Shown here in pieces: positions 57,151 through 64,000 of a DNA stretch of 64,000 nt. Location of the stretch: NCBI GenBank assembly GCA_963576565.1, contig OY755038.1:65407908-65471907 (forward strand), read 5' to 3'. A program made the translations under genes and the position numbers. Below the pieces are notes generated by a model. That model had not been told where the DNA came from. It saw only the letters and a list, made by a program, of their open reading frames with translations, and ran no database searches. This DNA comes from Aspidapion aeneum. Lineage: Eukaryota; Arthropoda; Insecta; Coleoptera; Brentidae. Numbering within the stretch: position 1 is the stretch's first letter; every line of letters starts with the position of its first letter.

Positions 57151-57894
57151 ATAATTATAACATTATGTAAAGAAAATATTCAGAAACATTTTAATTAATT
57201 TAAACTTTAATAATTCTACTTCATAATATAAGTCATTTTCTACATGTTTCGAATAAAAAATATTTTTTTAATATTAGTTACTTTGCTGCCAAAAACAAAA
57301 ATGTGGGCAGACATTTAATTTGGATTTACTATTTCGCATTATTGCCTTGTATATCTTGGATTTAATTAATACGGCTTTGGGGTTGAAATTTTTTTATTCG
57401 TCTAATGTATTTACTTTTTTATGGTTAATAGCATCTAATGTGTCGGTGGGTAATTTGCATTTTTTTTTTAATCTCTGATCCTTTGCTTTTTACTTTATTT
57501 TTGATTAACCTGGGGTTTGAGTTTACTGCCCCACTTTGCTGTGCATCGTTTTATTTCCAATCAATATTTAATTTTCTGATCGGTTGACGTTACTCTGATC
57601 TTAAGGCTTTCTACCTCCTATCCAATTAGAGTCCCAGCTGTAACTAGATAAATTGTTTAACTACACACAGTGAGGGCTCCTAATTAAGTCGCACTCACGG
57701 TATGGAGTTACACCTATAGATGCGCTATATGTGGAAATTTAGTTTTACGAATATATCCAATATTTCACGACAAAAATTGTGCCTAAATTTTACTACACAC
57801 ACAAGTTATAACTAAGATCATAAGGCCTAGTGCTAAAGACCAGGGTTTAAGTTTAAATCTATGAGTATTAAGTGGATAAACACTTTGCGTTGGG
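57151..57894. other. No recognised feature
   Basis: A+T-rich sequence, no gene or bounded repeat seen. Confidence 0.4.
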
Positions 57895-59422
57895 GTCCCT
57901 ATAGTTTATCATAAAGGACAAATAAAAAATCGTTTAAGATCATAAATTATAAATAACCGGACATTTCCCAAAGCGTCATTCTTCAAAACAGGACAAGAGC
58001 AAAAGTTCTGTATGACGTCGTTGGTCAAAACCGGACAAAATCAAAACGGACCAAATCAGAAAAAAGGGTCAGGCCTAGCTTGTAACGTTGCCCTAAAGAA
58101 TAGCGGTTCTACAATTGGTATGCAATTGAAGCGTCCATTACTGCAATTTCTTTTACTGCCATGTCTAAAGAAAACGCCAGCAATATAAGGATTGCTATAG
58201 CACATACGATATTTTCATTAAGCAAGGCCCATCCTTAAAAAAAGGTCAAGAGTTGCATCTTTAGATTCGGTTCGGTTCGGTTATCACCGAGGGGAACTAA
58301 TTAAAGGAAAAAAAAGACAATTTTATTTTTTTATTTATTTTTGGATCCAAAAACAACAATATTATTTATTTCCGATATAAATTTGCCGCCAAACATCCAT
58401 AAGATCGATCTGGGCTATCAAAACGGACGGGCCACGACGCCACTTTGTTGACGTCACATCGGGGGCTGATTTTTTTTTTAAGGTCACGGCACGACACAGC
58501 TGATTGTCTTTAAAATATTGAAGTTTGAATGACGGTTCATGAATATTTGATTTTTTTAAAAATAAAGCCGGTTTTGAAATTATTTTTACTATATTCTTAC
58601 AGAACAATTTTTTTTTAAATGCATGGTTATCCTTAATTTTTCAGAGCCGCTTCATTAGCTCACACTAAAACTAAATTTAAAACAAAAGCAAATTTACAAA
58701 CACATATGACAAAGTCAAATACATGTCAAATATAAAAGTTGGCATGCGGTTCATAACGGGTAATTTGAATTTAAAATAAGGAATGCTAAATCTTGAAGAT
58801 TTTAACCTTTTGATTATCTTGCATCCTTAAAAAAGTTTTTTGTGGAATATGAGGATGGTGTCTGAGAATATTTCACTGAAATTTCGCGGAAATCTGGAGT
58901 GCCATTTTGAAAATATCATTAAAAAACGTCTGACCTCCCATAAGACCCAATGTAAAAGCCAGCCCCCGGAGAACAGCTGATTTTTTCAGGGTCGTGGCCT
59001 GTATTTTTTGGTTGGCCTTGGATCGATTTATATGAAAGGAGAGAGACGGAACCAGAATACATGAAAAGAAAGGAAACAGTTACTCATGCTACAGTTCATA
59101 TCATTATTTTTACAACTTTTTACAACTTTTTTTCGTTGGCCTATGCTATTTGTTATAGTAAACAGCTGATAACTGTCAGAAAGTTATCTCAAAAATTATG
59201 ATATAGAGTATCTTTTTTATGATTTTGTCCTTTTTGATTTTGTCCGGTTTTGATTAAAGACTATACTAAACTTCGATTTTGCTCTTGTCTTGTTTTGATG
59301 AATGACATTTTTGTGTAATCTCCGGTTATTAAGAATTCCGTTTCTGCCATTGGACTGTTATACCATTTTTATTTATGATCTTGGACGGTTTTGATTTTGT
59401 CATTTACGACGAGGGATAGGGG
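57895..59422. mobile_element. About 1.5-kb foldback-like TIR element (limits approximate)
   Basis: Sequence on the left (AAGATCATAAAT, then AATAACCGGA, CAAAACAGGACAAGAGCAAAA, TCAAAACCGGACAAAATCAAAA; about 57938-58045) is inverted on the right at about 59225-59385. Weaker inverted similarity continues outward to CCCTAT (57898 and 59416-59421). It also continues inward, with CGGGGGCTGATTTTT and GGCCACGAC motifs near 58430-58480 against 58960-59005. No transposase. The GACAAAATCAAAACCGGACAAAATC wording is itself iterated. Confidence 0.65.
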
Positions 59423-59751
59423 TTCGCTGAATGCAACAAACATCCGTTCGGAAAAAGTACTGCGCGTTCGGTTCGGCAATGCGCAACGTACTGACTATAC
59501 AAACTTGGTACAGCGCGCGCGGCGCGTTCGGTGTGTTCGGAGTTTTTTGTTGTAAGTGTATACATACCTTAACATTGCGGTATATAGATATCATTTTATG
59601 TAATTTTATCTCAGAACAAAATAAATTTACCTAAAAAAATATAAAAATTTAAAATTATAATTTTTACAAGATATGTTTTAAAATGTTTACTTGGGCACTT
59701 GAATGTAATATATATAGAGCAATTCCACGCCAAGTCATCCAATTTACAAAA
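59423..59751. other. No recognised feature
   Basis: Contains a short G+C-rich stretch (GCGCGCGCGGCGCGTTCGG at about 59513-59531) without coding or repeat assignment. Confidence 0.4.
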
Positions 59752-62346
<2,595 letters not shown>

Positions 62347-62380
62347 AATCACATTTTTTAATTCGGTCGCAAAAAGAAAA

Positions 62381-63138
62381 TACTCTGCCAATATATGGGC
62401 CCCTAAGCTCACACTAGGTACTATAGTTATAGTGTACGTGTGAGCTAATATAACTAAAAACTGAAATATATTTTATTCAACTCCACACTAAATTACCTTT
62501 TGTTGATACCACACAAGCCATGTTTTGACTTAAACTCAAATTTTTGAAATCCACGCCCACCCTTAAAAAAAAACAAAAACTAAAATGTATTTTGTTGAAC
62601 TCCGGACTTAATTACCTTTCGTTTGATATCACACACGCCATATTTTCACTTAAACTCTAATTTTTGAAATATACCCCCACCCTTTTTTTAAAAGAAATTA
62701 AAATGTATTTTGTTTAACTCCAGACTTAATTACCTTTCGTTTGGTATCATACACGCCATATTTTCACATAAACTCTAATTTTTGAAATCTATCCCCACCC
62801 TTTTATTTGGTTTGTGTTCGGTGGATTTTGTTCATTTTTAAATGGGACCATCTCGACCCAAGACCCAGCCTAGGTACCAAATTTATTCAAATCGGCCAAG
62901 CGATTTTTGAGTTATGCGCGTTGGTCGTTACAGACAGACATACAGACATACAGACAGACAGATAGACATACAGACAGACAGACAGACAGACAGACAGACG
63001 GCGCAACGAAAAAGTTTCAAAATCATCTGAAACGCAAAGATATATAAAAAAATTTTAAATCGGAAAAACATTTTTTTTCTCGAAAAAATTAGGATCACCA
63101 TAGCTCCACTACTATAGTATAGTATATGTGTAAGCTAA
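62381..63138 (+). mobile_element. HINE-like element, copy 5 (short array)
   Basis: Starts TACTCTGCCAATATATGGG, 34 bp after copy 4 and in the same orientation. It has three tandem units, a core with one base lost (ACCAAATTTATTCAAATCGG), an interrupted microsatellite of about 70 bp (62931-62999) and a decayed terminal hairpin GTGTAAGCTAA. Confidence 0.8.
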
Positions 63139-63334
63139 AAATTATATATAAAATTCATCGTCAGGGGGTCTTATTTATACCCACATACTGTTTCGCGTGA
63201 CATCCTAGTTTGTGGGTTCAAGTACCATCTTCGTACACTGTTGGATATTTTTTTTTAGTTTTAAGAATAAATTTTGGGTGAGACACTGACATTAATTAGT
63301 TTGTCTCTTTGGTGAATGAAATGGTTCAAGTTTA

Positions 63335-63509
63335 ACAGTGGCGTACGTAGGAGGAAGGGGGGTTGGGACTTAATCCTTCCAAAGCCACTGAATAACTTCT
63401 CCTAAAGATTTAATTTTTCTGAAAGAAGAATAAAATGGTTTTGCAGGACTTTGCTTTTACTCAAGCCCCCTCTCCCAAGCCCCTTGGAAAATTTCTGCAT
63501 ACGCCACTG
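63335..63509. mobile_element. 175-bp MITE with CAGTGGCGTA ends
   Basis: CAGTGGCGTACGTAGG at the left and CTGCATACGCCACTG at the right form 12-15-bp imperfect inverted ends. G-rich on the left and C-rich on the right inside. CAGNGGCGTA termini are common among short hAT-type MITEs. Target duplication not resolved. Confidence 0.6.
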
Positions 63510-63886
63510 GGCATTAAAAAAAAACTAAGTACAAAACTAACGCATGGTAAAAGCCCATGTGATGCGTTTGGAGGTACTGTGAAACGATTTGTTTTACATT
63601 AAAATCTCAAACAAACAACAACTGCACACCATTCTTTCACTCCTCTGGATGATTTAACTATAGATGCTAAATTTACTTCAAGCTCAGAAAAAAAATTTGT
63701 TCGGTTTCTGAAATTATAGAACTCAACTTCTTTTCCGATTTTTTAAATATGACAGTAGGTATCTACTAAAAAAGTAAATAAGCTTTAAAAAAATTTGTGT
63801 AGTGACCTTATAAAGAGAGTTTAGATCATAATTTATTGAACAGTGCTCATATAAATAAACTTTACCTTCTGATAAACCTTAATTTG
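63510..63886. other. No recognised feature
   Basis: A+T-rich sequence, nothing supported. Confidence 0.4.
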
Positions 63887-64000
63887 CAGGGGTGGATCTA
63901 GAAACTTTATTTTGGGGGAAAATATCATAATAAATATTTCACAAAACTATTTTGCATAGTGACCAGGAGGTGTGTTCTATGTGTCCACGCCTGTAATTTG
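63887..64000 (+). mobile_element. Possible MITE end running off the window
   Basis: Begins CAGGGGTGGATCTAGAAAC and continues TTTATTTTGGGGG, resembling the minus-strand sequence from 14049. The other end is beyond the window. Confidence 0.35.

Noticed and set aside
63150..63250. tRNA-like B box (GGGTTCAAGTACC)
   Set aside because: The box departs from consensus, no A box or cloverleaf could be drawn.

Overview
The window is A+T-rich eukaryotic DNA in which I can support no single-copy host gene, rRNA, intact tRNA or CRISPR array. Almost everything recognisable is a transposable element. The mix is RTE-like and Jockey/CR1-like non-LTR elements, BEL/Pao LTR elements primed by tRNA-Tyr, mini-me/HINE-like elements carrying (GACA)n microsatellites, pogo-like and CAGGGTGT MITEs, a hAT-like element and large foldback elements. 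This points to an arthropod, most likely an insect, with a large repeat-rich genome. I cannot name the species.

Layout: 0.7-3.7 kb, degenerate RTE-like LINE (minus) interrupted by a 185-bp pogo-like MITE. 7.6-10.0 kb, two head-to-tail HINE-like elements, the first with about 940 bp of perfect (GACA)n. 12.0 and 15.4 kb, short LINE 3' fragments. 17.15-24.47 kb, a young BEL/Pao element (called BEL-1, minus) with apparently identical 758-bp LTRs, ATGGT target-site duplication (TSD), PBS, PPT and complete RT, RNase H and integrase active sites, but one in-frame TAA. 27.3-28.2 kb, a HINE-like copy interrupted by a second 185-bp MITE. 28.8-31.9 kb, small inverted-repeat elements.

31.9-45.1 kb is a stack of insertions that I could order from target duplications: a TIR element (family R) is split by a hAT-like element, which holds a gag-only BEL/Pao element (BEL-3, minus), whose gag is split by another BEL/Pao element (BEL-2, plus), whose integrase region is split by a 480-bp solo LTR. 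LTR divergence (BEL-3 about 10%, BEL-2 about 3.4%) fits the order. 45.28-50.20 kb is a 4.9-kb foldback element with arms of about 126-bp tandem units capped by GGCGCC-rich ends. 50.27-52.22 kb is a second, uninterrupted R copy carrying a 528-bp MITE. 53.85-57.15 kb is the best-preserved RTE-like LINE, with an open 495-codon RT frame and a damaged endonuclease. 57.9-59.4 kb is another foldback. 59.75-63.14 kb holds two more HINE-like copies, one with about 1.9 kb of perfect (GACA)n.

The many long reading frames inside (GACA)n and inside the foldback arms follow from repeat arithmetic and are not genes. Coordinates of nested elements were read by eye from junctions and duplications. Boundaries marked approximate could move by tens of bases.
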